Assembly (NCBI GenBank): GCA_008933995.1
Contig: WARS01001600.1
Location: 1,116,001-1,180,000 of the forward strand
DNA length: 64,000 nucleotides
Direction of reading: 5' to 3'
From: Datnioides undecimradiatus
Lineage: Eukaryota; Chordata; Actinopteri; Lobotiformes; Datnioididae
This document shows, in pieces, positions 11,063 through 22,469 of this stretch. Both the position numbers and the translations under genes were made by a program. The notes under the pieces were generated by a model, which worked only from the letters and a program-made list of their open reading frames with translations, did no database searches and was not told where the DNA came from. Numbering within the stretch: the stretch's first letter is position 1; each line of letters opens with the position of its first letter.

Positions 11063-12200
11063 AGTGCAGCAGACTCTTATTCCAGTTTCAGTAATTGCAT
11101 TAGTTTCAGATTTGAAAAATGAGTTGTGACTGTGGTTATCATGGCCTCTAAATGTCAAACTGGAGCTAAATGATCCAAAACTACCTGCTGCCCTCCTGCT
11201 CCTCAGCCCTTTACCTCTTCCTCTCTCACTAACGTGCGTTCAGTTTTCTCACTGTTCTCATTTTAACAAGCAACAACTCATCGAGGACAGAATAGTCGTG
11301 TTTTGCTCTAATGAGCAACATTATAATTATGTATACTTGACAGTGAAAAGAAAAACATTTTAATCACTTGGATGTTGCTGATGGGTTTCATAAATATCTA
11401 ACCATGTCTTCCCTAAACACACACCATGTTATTTTGATGTTTCACCTTTCAACTACAAATGACATAATTGGTCCAGTCTTGCTTTTCCGTACAATTAGAG
11501 CACTAATCCTCTTTTGCAGGGCACTGAGAAAGTTATCGATGCTTCCGTCAGCTCTCCTTCAGACTGCTGCCCGGTTGAACAGGGCAGTCTGGCTGTTTAG
11601 TGTTTGGCGTGTCACTGCTGTTGAAGCCTTCCTCCCAGAAGTCCTCACAGTTAAGCTGCAGGTTGCCCACACCGTGGAGCTTCGCCAGCCCGCCAACAAC
11701 ACACAGCGTGTAAGTCAGACGAGTTAGGCGCTACCAGGAGGCGCATTTCTCCTGTTTTGGTAGAATCTAGGCACCACCCCGCACCTGCAGCTGCTGCAGC
11801 AAGATAACACTGGAGATGAGTCACTCCACTGAACACACGGCGGCACAATTAATATTAACCCACAGTGAAACTCCAGGGAAAGGCTGCAAACAAAGCCACG
11901 CCACACGATATCAAACCAACTGGGTGCAGTTACTGAATTTAAAGCAGAAATCCCTTACACTACTCATCACTGACAAAAAGTAATCAGATTACTGTAACAC
12001 ATGTTAAGTCTTTCACTTTTGTTTCCAGTGTGATATAAGGTTCCCTTCTGCCAGATATCACGACGTCTGACCTGACAGCGGGCCGCCGTTGCTCCGCCTC
12101 AGCTGTGAGCATTGTGGAAACAATAGGGCTCCAGATAAACTGTGTACGTCCTCCGGGGTCGCGGGACCAGACCGAGGGCCACCTGTGCGGGCTGGGTGTG
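11060..12200. other. non-coding DNA, nothing recognised
   Basis: An open frame spans 11368-11727 but has no splice-site context or recognisable domain, and its reverse strand is open in part as well. No known repeat identified. Confidence 0.45.
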
Positions 12201-12209
12201 CCGTTTTAG

Positions 12210-12400
12210 TGCTCAGCCCCGACATGCACGTGCACATGCAGCGGCGCTGAATGACATGGTTCTCTTCCTCCCTGGAATGGCAGCAGACAGCGGTAAATTA
12301 AAAAGCTCTTTTCCTAATAATTAGCCCCTCGGCGGGGGCGACCTTTGTGCCTCCCTCAGCAGGAGAAGCACACAGGTAATTAATGCCCCCCGACCCCACC
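12210..12400. promoter_or_regulatory. candidate non-coding regulatory block
   Basis: Balanced-composition stretch with GGTAAATTAAAAAG, CCTAATAATTAGC and GGTAATTAATGC words separated by GC-rich sequence, and no simple repeats. Paired homeodomain-type TAAT cores are frequent in fish developmental enhancers. Function is inferred from texture only. Confidence 0.27.
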
Positions 12401-12540
12401 CTCTTCTCCTCATCATGACACACACATACCCTGTGGGGTGAGGGCTACACGGGCCAGTGGGTCCCCTCTGAAAATGATATCCTGTCCTCCATGCCCCCCT
12501 TTAGGGCATCTCGCCTGGGTATCCATGGGCAATGGCAGGG

Positions 12541-12830
12541 AAACAGTGTGTATGTGTGTGTGTGTACTCAGTGTTGTGTTTGTGCAGGGATAACACAGAT
12601 TACTTGCATGAAGGGGTTATTGTAGAAATGACTGCGGTTTGGAAGGACGAACGGGGTGTCTGCTACTACTGAGTGTGTGTGCGTGTGTGTGTGGTCGTGC
12701 ATGCATCCATATGTGTGGTGTGTGCATATAGAATCTGTCTTTGTGAATGCTCAAGCAGATCTATTCAAGCATGTGTCCATATGGGCTGTGTGTGTGTGTG
12801 TGCATGTGTGTGTAATGGTGGGTTTTGGGC
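12541..12830. repeat. imperfect GT-rich microsatellite cluster
   Basis: Four short impure GT arrays (about 12547-12565, 12674-12694, 12714-12724, 12785-12812). These create the valine/cysteine-rich open frame read here. Confidence 0.8.
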
Positions 12831-13034
12831 TGTCAGAATAGCTGTGTAATGGTGCGTGGTCCCTTTTGATAAGTCTTACAGTTGTGACCGAGGCCCCGTC
12901 CTCTTATCTCCAGAGGACAATGTTGCACTCAGAGCAGCTGCCACCACGAGCACAACACACACCACCTCACACACTCCTGCCGCTTCACAGGCTCCCATTC
13001 ATCTCAGCACGCTCAGCTTCACACAGACATGCAG

Positions 13035-13060
<26 letters not shown>
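13035..13060. repeat. (AC)13 microsatellite
   Basis: Perfect AC array. Shorter CA patches follow at 13087-13098 and 13136-13151. Confidence 0.95.
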
Positions 13061-13065
<5 letters not shown>

Positions 13066-13199
13066 TTCACATAAAGTATTATGAGTACACACACACAGCC
13101 CGGTGCAACAAACACACACGTGCACTCCATCACAGAACACACACACACACATCTTCCCAGTCTAAACAACTTAGTTCTTATCTCTGCAACTCTTTCTGA

Positions 13200-13400
13200 C
13201 TTCAAATTACTGCGTCATTATCTGGCACTCACCTCCTTAAACGGTAATAATTGATAAAATGAGATTGATTAAGCATGCTATTAGTGCAGGATAATTGGCT
13301 TGATAATGAGCAGATTGCCTGCTAATTGCAGAACAGATAATAAGCCTCAAATCTGCCTCGGGCAAAAACAGTAAAATAGCAGATATGCACTCTGTGAAAA
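13200..13400. promoter_or_regulatory. candidate enhancer-like block, TAAT-rich
   Basis: About ten ATTA/TAAT homeodomain-type cores fall between 13205 and 13345, including GGTAATAATTG, GATTGATTAAG, GGATAATTGG, TTGATAATGAG and GCTAATTGC, with GATAA words interleaved. There is no simple repeat and no open frame. This is the densest cluster of such words in the window and the kind of sequence conserved around developmental genes. Conservation is not tested. Confidence 0.35.
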
Positions 13401-13458
13401 TGATCAAACTACAGGAAAATGTGGGCAGATTTGAAAGATTAGCACTTTTTCCTTCCAG

Positions 13459-13479
13459 CCACCCGGATCAGGATGGGCG
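13459..13479 (+). other. possible 21-nt microexon (speculative)
   Basis: A pyrimidine tract ending CTTTTTCCTTCCAG (13445-13458) is followed by 21 bases and then GTGAGT (13480-13485), an excellent donor. The length is a multiple of three and within the microexon range. No upstream or downstream coding exon is visible, and the frame cannot be tested. Chance co-occurrence of these signals is quite possible in 64 kb. Confidence 0.15.
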
Positions 13480-14129
13480 GTGAGTGGCGCTGGCACTTGG
13501 CGCAGTCCAAACGGAGCGAGTCACGGTTTTATGCATTAATCCGGGCGAAGAGCAAACAGGAAAACGTCTGTGCACCGAACATTTCCCTGCACCACTTACA
13601 TCAGGAAGTATCCATCTTGCCGATTGTGCCTCACCATGCGTTTGCTTTGGACAGGCAATGGTTAGAGCTACATGTCATATGGAAGAACTGTCAGGTTCCC
13701 TTCTCATAGATGTCAGCGTGAGCATCTTATTGGATAAACTGGGAATACGCTGGGTTGTCAATGTTCACTTCTGATGGTCCAAATTACACTTTATCTGATT
13801 TCCACATTTATTTCAATGTCCAATTTCCATTTGTAAGCACATCAAATATCAAAGATCAAATCACTGCTCGTTTTTTATTTTTTCCACTTTCCAAACCCTG
13901 GTCAGGAGACATCGTTTTGGCTTCTTCCTTTCAAAACAAGAATCAGTTTGCAGCCAAGAGCACGGACCAGACGGACCTCAGCGCAGGTGAAAACACATGC
14001 GTGTCAAAGACGTCCTCATCAGGGAGGCAGCCAGTGAATGTTAGGTTGGAAAACTGTCGCATCATCCTGGACGACACTGCAGTGGCCTTTCAGATACTGA
14101 TATTCCCTGTGGATTACTTATAACACAGC

Positions 14130-14940
14130 GTCATTGCACGAAATCATCATCAAGTAAAACTTTCCAGAGGTCATTCTGAAGGTAAACTTGTCAGCACAGC
14201 TTACGTGCAAACAGCAGATAGTGTCAGCATGCACGAACAGCTTCGCTCACAACCTGCAGATACGTTTGTGCGTCCTACGGGCCGTTGTTAGCGCGAGCAT
14301 TGTTGCCAAGGTTGGCGTCTCTCTTGATTAATTAAATGGGTCAAAATTAATGTTAGTGAGTGTTTCATTGTGTCATCTGTGCCCGGTGCGACACACTCTC
14401 GCACCAACCAGCCCCTCTTTACATGCAGGGCTCTGATTGGAGAGGCTGCACACGCACATTAGCACATACAACAAAGAGCACGAGTGCCACTTTTATTCTA
14501 AGTTCACACTTGTCAAGACAGTGGCGAGACGGCCTGTGGCTGTGGTAACAAGGTGTGAAATCCCTCCTTACCCTCCATAATTCAGCCTGTCAAGCTTCCA
14601 TCTCTTCACCAACACCTGTGGCAACAAGTCTCCACCTGTAACACACAATTAGTTGTTTGCGTGAATTAGGAGTTCAGAAAGACGGCCGCTCATGGGGGCA
14701 CCTTCAGTACTTCCTGTACCTGCACTGTCCTGCTTTCCTTCCAGTTTGCAGAGATTTAGGTTGCTGTGCTCGACTGAAATTGGCGCCAGTGTTCCTCCTG
14801 AACTGATGATCACTTTGCTCCTGGAAAGTTAAGTCTGACGTGTTCTGACGTTTTGGTGGCATGAGAACAGTAACTGCAGGCACTTTGCCTTTCTCTGGGT
14901 TCTTAGTGTATTGATGCATACGTGGACCATCTTCCTGTTT
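14130..14940. other. non-coding DNA; regulatory-like at 14290-14370
   Basis: Nothing coding recognised. The stretch with CTCTTGATTAATTAAATGGG and CAAAATTAATGTTAG at 14319-14358 could be a regulatory block. Confidence 0.4.
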
Positions 14941-14970
14941 CCCTTCTCTCCCTCTTTCTTTTCCCCCCAG

Positions 14971-15156
14971 TCCACTGGAGGTGTCTTTCAGGACCCCTGT
15001 CAATACGCCGGCCATCAATGGCGCTCTGTCCTCCTGCCCCGGCCTCTGTTTGCCTAAGGGCTTCCCCCTCGCTCCGAGCCTCCCTTTGTGTGGGAGAATC
15101 AGAGGGAAAGAAAGCAAAGATGACGGAGGGGGGGGGAGGACAGACGTAGAGTTTTG
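14971..15156 (+). other. possible isolated exon (speculative)
   Basis: A long pyrimidine tract ending TTCTTTTCCCCCCAG (14956-14970) is a textbook 3' splice site. It is followed by 186 bases open in the frame starting at 14972, whose first stop (TAA, 15158-15160) lies just beyond a possible donor, GTAAAC at 15157-15162. The exon would be symmetrical (phase 2-2). The peptide contains a mixed Pro/Leu/Cys segment, then a basic Lys/Asp segment and a glycine run from a G9 tract. I recognise no family. The opposite strand is also open, so composition may explain the frame. Confidence 0.18.
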
Positions 15157-15219
15157 GTAAACAGTAGCCTGTCACAGCTCAGCGGGACATGCTATAGCCA
15201 CTGCCTTCTCCGCTGCCAC

Positions 15220-15480
15220 CGGGGAGAGTTTTAATCGGCGGGGCGTCTTAAAGAGCCAATTAGACAAAGGAGGGTTTTGTGTCGTCTCTGCAGAGCGGTC
15301 TGGACATTGACAAACAACTGTGTGAGAACTGAGGGATGTTTGGGGTGGCTCAGAGGGGGTCTGTTATGGTCAAGAGCTGTCTGATTAATGCCCCCTTGTA
15401 TACTGTACTGACAGATGGGCCGGGGGAGCCTCGGAGACCTGCTGAGAGAGGCCTGGGTAGAAGTCACCTATAGAAAGTGT
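15220..15480. promoter_or_regulatory. candidate non-coding regulatory block
   Basis: Single-copy-looking sequence with CTTAAAGAGCCAATTAGACAA, GACAAAGGAG (SOX/TCF-like) and CTGATTAATGCCCC words and no simple repeats. No frame is protein-like. Regulatory function is inferred only. Confidence 0.25.
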
Positions 15481-15811
15481 CTGAATAGTTCAGGCTCTGG
15501 GGCACGCCGCGCTCTGTTTGGGTATCAGGTGGACAGCGGGGAAGGAATGTGAACTCGCGCAGCTTTCACAGAGTTTTATTAGTCATGGTGTTTCCACGTC
15601 GCTAGGAAAATAGGGCACTTAGAGGCACTTTCTTTTCCAGGTTTATCCGACTTCATACAGGATAATATGAGGTTGGAGTAAGAGGAAGAGGATGTCAGAT
15701 GTCCTAGTCTGGATTCCAGGCGTGTTTCTCAGACACTAGGCCACTGTGGCCGCCACAAGTCTCTGCTGTCATTAACCTACATCGCTCTAAATTACCTCCT
15801 ATTCCCAACGA

Positions 15812-16020
15812 GGGGAGAAAGAGAAGTGTGTGGGGGTGCGGGAGAAAGACAGAAAGAAGGAAAGAAAGAAAGAAGGAAACAGAGGACAAAGGAGCAGGGG
15901 AAAGAGCTGGAAGAAGTAGCGTTGGCAGGAAATTCAGGAGGTGGAGGCAGGAGAAAGGAGCCCAGGATAGATGAGGACAGTGATGGAAGCTGACAGGGAA
16001 GAAAAAAAGGAATGAGCGAG
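15812..16020. repeat. purine-rich tract with GAAA/GGAA core
   Basis: The plus strand is strongly purine-biased. 15851-15878 is a clear (GAAA/GAAG)n tract. The Ser/Phe/Leu-rich minus-strand frames here are products of this bias. Confidence 0.8.
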
Positions 16021-16391
16021 CGAGGTAAGGCCCGAACCATTAGGAAATGAAAACCCAGCATAAAACTTTGTCATATTTTGTCACCGGATCCCACATTAAA
16101 TGTGAAAAGTGTGATTTATTAGTGTTGTGTTTTCAGCGTGAAGATGTAATCCATCGGACTGTAAATACTGGGCCTGCCTGTGTGTGTCATTTTCACCACA
16201 TTTGGGAGTTCTGGCTTTTAATTAAAATGCTGGCGAGGGAGGCAGAGACGGAGTGTGTCCTTGTGTGTGTTTCCCTTCCACGTGTGAGCGTGCGCTCGTT
16301 GTTTTTATCAAGTGTAATTAACGCGGTGTCCTATTGGCCACCGTGCTCAAGCTGCGCACGGTTGCGCCGCCATGGTCACACATGCACTCGC

Positions 16392-16396
<5 letters not shown>

Positions 16397-16422
<26 letters not shown>
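16397..16422. repeat. (AG)13 microsatellite
   Basis: Perfect AG array. Confidence 0.96.
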
Positions 16423-16489
16423 GCTGCGAGACACACGGATAGAGTTGACTAGACTGAAAAACACACTCACACACTCCACCGCCTCAATT

Positions 16490-16760
16490 ACCAAGCAGAA
16501 AGGAACGAAAATGATTATTGAATTCCAAGACAATTGCAACTGAGGCAAACAGTAATAAGTAATGGGCATGTTGTGCAAATTGATTATGGGGGAGAAATGG
16601 CCATGAAATTGAAAAACAACAGTAATCAGAGAACATAAAGCTGGGACAAAGGGGCCGGTTGAAAGGCAAAGAAAGGAGGGGGAACACGGTGGGGACAGAT
16701 GAGCTGCAGGGCGAGGTGACTGGCAGCTATTGACGAGGTGATTGACAGGAAATGAATGGC
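16490..16760. promoter_or_regulatory. candidate enhancer-like block
   Basis: AT-rich, non-repetitive sequence with GATTATTGAATTCC, GACAATTGC, AGTAATAAGTAATGG, CAAATTGATTATGG and GGCCATGAAATTG words. It lies immediately downstream of the AG array, has no open frame with coding character, and resembles fish conserved non-coding elements. Confidence 0.33.
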
Positions 16761-16950
16761 CTCATGCACCTGAAGCCTCGGGGCAAGTGGGCGGGGACAA
16801 GAGCAGCTCAGGTGACGCTGCTGAGTGGGAGAGAGAGATCCCAGCTGTGATATGAGCCACAGAGATACTGGCCACACATGACGGGTCACGAATGCTCACA
16901 CACTCTGGTCCACTCATGCATGTGGACACATAAACACACTCCCCTCCCCG

Positions 16951-16972
16951 CACACACACACACACACACACA
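16951..16972. repeat. (CA)11 microsatellite
   Basis: Perfect CA array. Confidence 0.95.
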
Positions 16973-16999
16973 ATGATGCTGTGTTCTCTGTGATGCTGT

Positions 17000-18970
17000 A
17001 AAGACTGACTGATCAATGACTAAGACAATGAATCTGCATTGATATTAACTTTATCCTTTTTGAAAGTGTCTGATCCGTCCGTCTCATCCTCATCCTCCAG
17101 CGTGCATGGACTTTACTGACTCTGACGGCACATCAGAGCATTACGTTAGAGCTGAAATGACACTAAGGGGGAGCCACTGACCGAGGCGACTCACTGGACG
17201 TGAGGACGGGCTGAAATGTGGACAGAACTGAGATGTTGTGATGTTTGTGGTGCAGTTAAACCCAGATTGTTTCTTGCATCTGACATCAGCTTACTCTGCA
17301 AAACACCCTGTGTATAGGATTGCATGTTGTGCGTATCTATGCAAAAGCATAATTCCACTTTGACCAGATAATCAGCAGTATCTCAGCCTGACAATAACGC
17401 TCACGCCGGGGTTTCCAGAGCCGCAGTCAATCAACATGCAATCGACCAAGTGGATTCAGGTGGCGTCAAGAAGCTGAAAAGATGCCAGGTGTGTTTCCTC
17501 AACGAGCCAGTGAGACCATGTGCGGGAAGCAAACGCTTACCGGCTCCTCATCACATGGAGAATAATGAGAAGTGAGGGGATTAGATTGACAACAACTGTC
17601 TTTATATCCACAGTGAGCGGACTTACCTTTTAAGAAATACATATAAAATCAGTCAGTCAGATAAAAGAAGGTGAAAATCTTGTGTTATCACAATAATCGT
17701 AAAATATAAAGTATATCTTAAATCCAGGAGTTTAGTTTCGGGCTGAAATGATGTGATTTCACAGTGCATCTGATTCTATGCCATGTTTCCTTTACATGTG
17801 ACACAGTGGTGATGTTTTATAACCAGCACTGGAAGAACGTGAAGGAGTTCAGCTCCAATCCAAAGTCTCACACCTCATTTGAACTGAGTTGGAAGTAGCC
17901 GAAGAACAGATGTGATATCTTTCGCTGCTGCTGCTCACGCACGGCTTTCCCACACTGCCAGTTTGCGCTGAAATGGGACGCGAGCTGCAACCGAATGGAT
18001 ATAAACAGTTATCAGAAGCTGATATGCGCAGCATGTGGAAAAGAACATGCAGGCCTGCAGTGCGAGCTCGGCCTCAGCGCACATTTCAAAACACGTGGGG
18101 AGGATTCACCGACAGACTGCACCCAGACATAACGTACATATGCACATGCAAATAGCAAATCAGACACAGTCCCTAGACCTGATACTTAAACAAGTCTTAC
18201 AGGCTCATGTGAGAAGCACCTTCCTCTTCAGTGCCCACCTGTTTGGGAGCGTGCGTGCTGTTGGACTTATATCAACACGCTGCTAAATGTGCTGCGAAGC
18301 ACATGTCTGTCAGTGCTTCAAGAGCCAAGGCCTCAAAGCTGGCAAACACCCCTCTGGAGGATAACTCTATATCCTTACATCTCTTTCCCTCCAAACAACA
18401 TCCTTCAAAACAACTTTTCATCCTCATCCTTCCCTTCTTCCCCTTCCTTTTCCATCCTCGCTCCCGCCTTGTACTTTACCCAGGGATGCAAATGAAAAAC
18501 AGCTCTAGCCGCGACGCTGGTTCTAACGTTACACTGAAGTTCTTTCAACCTCCCCTGCCGGCGTTTTGTTCCCGGCTAGCAGGAGAACTCAGCAGGACAA
18601 CTTTTCTTACTAATGCTCAGTAGTTAGCTCATGCTGAGGTTTGGGGGAATGCTAATTTGTGTGGGGGTTTTTTGCAAAGTGCAGTGGGCGGGATTTGCAT
18701 TTCTGCACCGTTCAGACAGGTAGACGTGCAAAGATAAACCCAAGACCCAACCGAGGAAGACTGACATCAGAAAGGCATCTATGTTTATGTTTGATTGCCT
18801 CCCTGAATCAGCTTCACAGAGCCATAACAAAGAGCAGGCAGCCTCAGTCCTCTGTATGAACACAGGTGCCTGTTTCTAGCTATTACTCATATATCAAGCA
18901 GCATATGTGCATAGGAGGCAATATCGACCCCCCCGCTGAACAAAAATAAGAACTTTACAACACGGTTGAC
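17000..18970. other. non-coding DNA, nothing recognised
   Basis: No exon, RNA gene or known repeat recognised. 18395-18480 is pyrimidine-rich. Small opposite-strand frames around 17849-18155 and 18231-18863 have no recognisable domain. Confidence 0.45.
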
Positions 18971-18980
18971 AGGACTTTTA

Positions 18981-19003
18981 CACACACACACACACACACA
19001 CAC
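18981..19003. repeat. (CA)11 microsatellite
   Basis: Perfect CA array followed by GCACA. Confidence 0.95.
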
Positions 19004-19601
19004 GCACAAAAGAAAAGCCCAAGTGTCCTGAGTCAGTCACGTAAATGAATACGTAAGATATTTGGCACACGGGTGGAGGCACATGTGTGCACGCTGTATT
19101 ACCAGCAGGTATTTGGACTCTTCTTATAAGAAAGGGGGTCATTGGAGTCGACAGTTGGGGTCTGTTAAGGGTCCACGAGGAAATGAAGAGCCGGGAGGAG
19201 GGATTTCTCCCTGATAGGTGACTGTTAGGCAAACATACCTGCTGTAAAAGCACTCATAAATCATGACTGCAGGGGGAAGGCTTGGCAGGGCACTGTACAC
19301 ACAACATGGCCACAGAGGGACTCACCTGGAGCTGAAGTGATGAGGACAAGTGTGACGGCGGAGCGGAGAGGCATTAATATGAACAAAGAAACATGTGGTC
19401 AAAGTCAGAGACATGACGTTGATATGAAATCTGTGACAAAACAACGAGCAGCCAGTTTGACTGAGGAATGTGGCAGAGGCAGGGTGGGACAGAATTAAAG
19501 GAGTCAGACGACAGCGCAGGGAGGAACGGGAGGGAGTGATTGATGAAAACCCTGAGTTACAGGCCCTTGGAGGAGGACAGGACACCTCACTTCATCACCG
19601 T

Positions 19602-19621
19602 CACACACACACACACACACA
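19602..19621. repeat. (CA)10 microsatellite
   Basis: Perfect CA array. Confidence 0.95.
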
Positions 19622-19765
19622 CGCGTCTTTGTCAATGCCGAACTCCCCAGAACACCTCCGACACCCTTTGATCCCTCGAGCACCTAAAAAAATCACTCAT
19701 GAGTCAGCAAAGACATCCTTTCCCATACATTTCAGCTTCCTGACTGACCCCCGACTCACCCCTGT

Positions 19766-19766
<1 letters not shown>

Positions 19767-19800
<34 letters not shown>
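19767..19800. repeat. (CA)17 microsatellite
   Basis: Perfect CA array, about 57 bp upstream of the degenerate teleost repeat fragment. Confidence 0.96.
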
Positions 19801-19802
<2 letters not shown>

Positions 19803-19856
19803 GGAGGTATTGTCAAAACTTCTGATTGGTCCGTCACAATGCTCTGACATCTGAAT

Positions 19857-19975
19857 GCGAGCATGCTAAATGCTAACACGCTGAACTGAGAAGGTGCGCA
19901 TGGTAAACATTATGTGTACTACATAGTTTCATCATTGGCAGCATTGAATGCTAACGCTAACATTAGCATGCTGAT
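19857..19975 (+). mobile_element. high-copy teleost interspersed repeat, fragment A
   Basis: The sequence GCATGCTAAATGCTAACACG followed by CTGAACTGAGAAGGTG, CATGGTAAACATTAT, then GAATGCTAACGCTAAC and ATTAGCATGCTGAT matches, from memory, the middle to end of a very common teleost repeat rich in GCTAAC/GTTAGC words. Its start overlaps in consensus with the end of the fragment at 54118-54366 (GGCTAACATGCTAAACTG). The family name and transposition mechanism are not known to me. It is short, diverged and certainly inactive. Confidence 0.65.
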
Positions 19976-20335
19976 CTGTACAGACACGCGAACCTTGTTG
20001 TCTTGTTATCGAACAATAATGACTCGTGTTTGACAGAAATCTTGTCTTTTACAAAAAATATTCAATGAATCTTTGATTTATATAAAAACCTGCTGCACCT
20101 TGATTAATAAAAGCGGAGGCGGACGTCATGTTTGTATTGTTCACCCTCTTATTCAAATATTTCCAAAGGGCGACTGAAGGCAACATTTAATTGTTTGGGT
20201 GACTGACACAGTTACAGAGCAACACAATGAGTCTGTCGCTGCCATGTTCAAACTTTAATATGCCCCGAGGCAAAACTGGCAGAGGGTAGAAAGATGGATT
20301 CATCACAGGTGATGCATTTATAACCCTGCCTGCTG

Positions 20336-20368
20336 CACACACACACGCACACACACACACACACACAC
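20336..20368. repeat. (CA)n microsatellite, one interruption
   Basis: CA array of about 16 units with a single CG interruption at 20347. Confidence 0.94.
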
Positions 20369-20369
20369 G

Positions 20370-21830
20370 GAGCTGGATGACCGGTCTAATGCAAGATCAA
20401 ACAGCATCAGGCATCTTTATCTTTTAAATGCGGTGTCGCTTGCCAACAGGTCGAGCGGTCCACAGGGAGACCTCTCTGGATCCGTTTGCTGGAAACACTC
20501 AAACAACAAAAATGTATTATTATAAAATCAAATCTTAAGTATTTACGAAAGGGGTCAGCTGACCATGTTAGCACCACGCTATTAAAAGCCTCTACCGGGA
20601 TCCTCACTGTAACAACATAAAGACGTATTTACAGTAGATTGATGCATTGAAAGTGTGGAAAATCCACTTGCAATGGTGACTTGAGGATTGCTTTGCCTAT
20701 TAGACAGGGACAATGCATTACAGACACACTCGAACACATACACGTACGCTGTCTGCCGATGCTCCACATCAAACAGCGTCTGCAGACAGGTAATGTGTAT
20801 GCACAAAAAAAAAAAGAAAAGCTGAAAAGGAGAGCGAGAGCATGAAGGAGAGAGAGCATCGGAGGTAAACAGTGTGTGGGCTTTGATGTCGTTTGATGTC
20901 TGATGCATATTGCCCCATTCTCTTTATTAGACCAGAGAGGGATGGAGGCAGCGACAGGGAGGGGGGGATGAAGAGACAGACAACATGAAAGCATCATTAG
21001 ACAGCGGTGGATTTAACCTCTCACAAAAGGCAGATCCACAAACACAAATCAGTGCCAGCAGATGTGAATGCCACACACTGTTGTACCTCTGGAAATGGAA
21101 AAGATGCCTCCTCCATCCGCTCACATCCTGTCTCCTCTTGCCACCCCGACACATCAGCAATCCGCGCCGGGAAACTGGGTAAACTCATACGCGCGGTGTT
21201 TAAACTGGGTTTAGCAAAAGCTACGAGGCAAATCACACTGTGGGCGTATCACGGCAGCGAGACGCCTCACTCTGGACGACAGAGCAGCGCCGGGGAGCTG
21301 CTGCAGCACACTTATTGTTTTTCTAACCTTCAGTTGCATAACATTTGTTAAAAGGGACATCTCTCTCCTCACACACACTTTCCCCTCCTCCATGCACACA
21401 CACACACACATATGCACACAGTGACCCTTTGATCCCCACGTCAATCCATCTGTTAACAGACCCAGTTGACCTCCACCTGACTGTTGACGCATACACAGTC
21501 CCAGAGACCCTCGAGCCACTGACTGTGCCCTCTTCCTTCCTCCATCACACACACGCACGAACACACACATGCACATACAGTATACTGGTACAGTGGAGGA
21601 TTAGGGGGGTGTTAGTGATGTAGAACATTCCTGGCCTCTATTCTAAAATAAGGGACCTCTGGGCTGGACCATAATCCTCTATAGGGTTTCTGCTCAGGCC
21701 CTCTAAGCTCTAAGCTCACTGAGGTTTTGGCTAAACTGACTGTATTGTACTGTATGGGAATCTGGCGCTGGGAAGTGTATTATGGTAATCCAAGTGCAAT
21801 GCTGATTATGAATCAAGGGCCAAGACCACA
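20370..21830. other. non-coding DNA with minor simple repeats
   Basis: Contains an A11 run (20805-20815), purine-rich patches near 20820-20870, and a (CA)8 array (21395-21410). The 21640-21830 part (TCTATTCTAAAATAAGG, GTATTATGGTAATCC) is regulatory-like. No gene recognised. Confidence 0.45.
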
Positions 21831-21841
21831 ATTAGAGAGTT

Positions 21842-21855
21842 GGGGGGGGGGGGGG
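21842..21855. repeat. G14 homopolymer
   Basis: Fourteen consecutive G. Confidence 0.9.
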
Positions 21856-22079
21856 TAGAGCGTGGGCACATGTGGGCGCAGATGCATGGGAGCAAACGTC
21901 GGCCATCGTGATGATTTTAAGCAACTGAGTCAGCAACTGCAAACTTTAATCATAATTATTGGAAAACATATTTTTACTATTTTTATTTTTTTTAAGAAGC
22001 CCATTAAGTCCATTATGTCCATACCAAGTGCTCATATTTACATCAGTGTTGATTTGCATACGCATGGGACACATGGAAA

Positions 22080-22460
22080 TAGCAGCTGTAGTCACGATTG
22101 TCTCTGCCCTGTCAAGCATATGCATATTATCTGTGGCACTGCAGCACACTCCTGCTGACAGCACCCTGAGGTCTGCAAACTCTTCTCCTCGCCCTTATCA
22201 GCCGCAGATTATCAGTGCCTACTGTATTGTTGTGAACGGGCACGCCATTCCAGCCTAATAGGCTGCCTAAGTGATTCTGTCTTTGTCCTTTTGTGTCCTT
22301 GCCTTTCAATCAGCGCCCTCACTGATTGCAATCTAGCCAACCAGGTGAGCGGATTCGTCAGAGGAGTGACAATTGGCTGCCGAGATGGGGCAGATTCTTT
22401 ATCTCAGTGGGACTTCCTGGATTAATTGAGACCGGTTAAGTGGAACAGGGGAGCGAAACA
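22080..22460. promoter_or_regulatory. candidate non-coding regulatory block
   Basis: About 380 bp without simple repeats, with CCTTATCAGCCGCAGATTATC, CAGCCTAATAGGC, CTTTCAATCAGCG, TGACAATTGGC, TCTTTATCTCAG and GGATTAATTGAGACC words. GATA-type and homeodomain-type cores are interleaved with CCAAT-like words. Frames across it show no protein family. This is one of the larger uniform blocks and a good first target for an alignment test. Confidence 0.33.
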
Positions 22461-22469
22461 TGATGGCGA

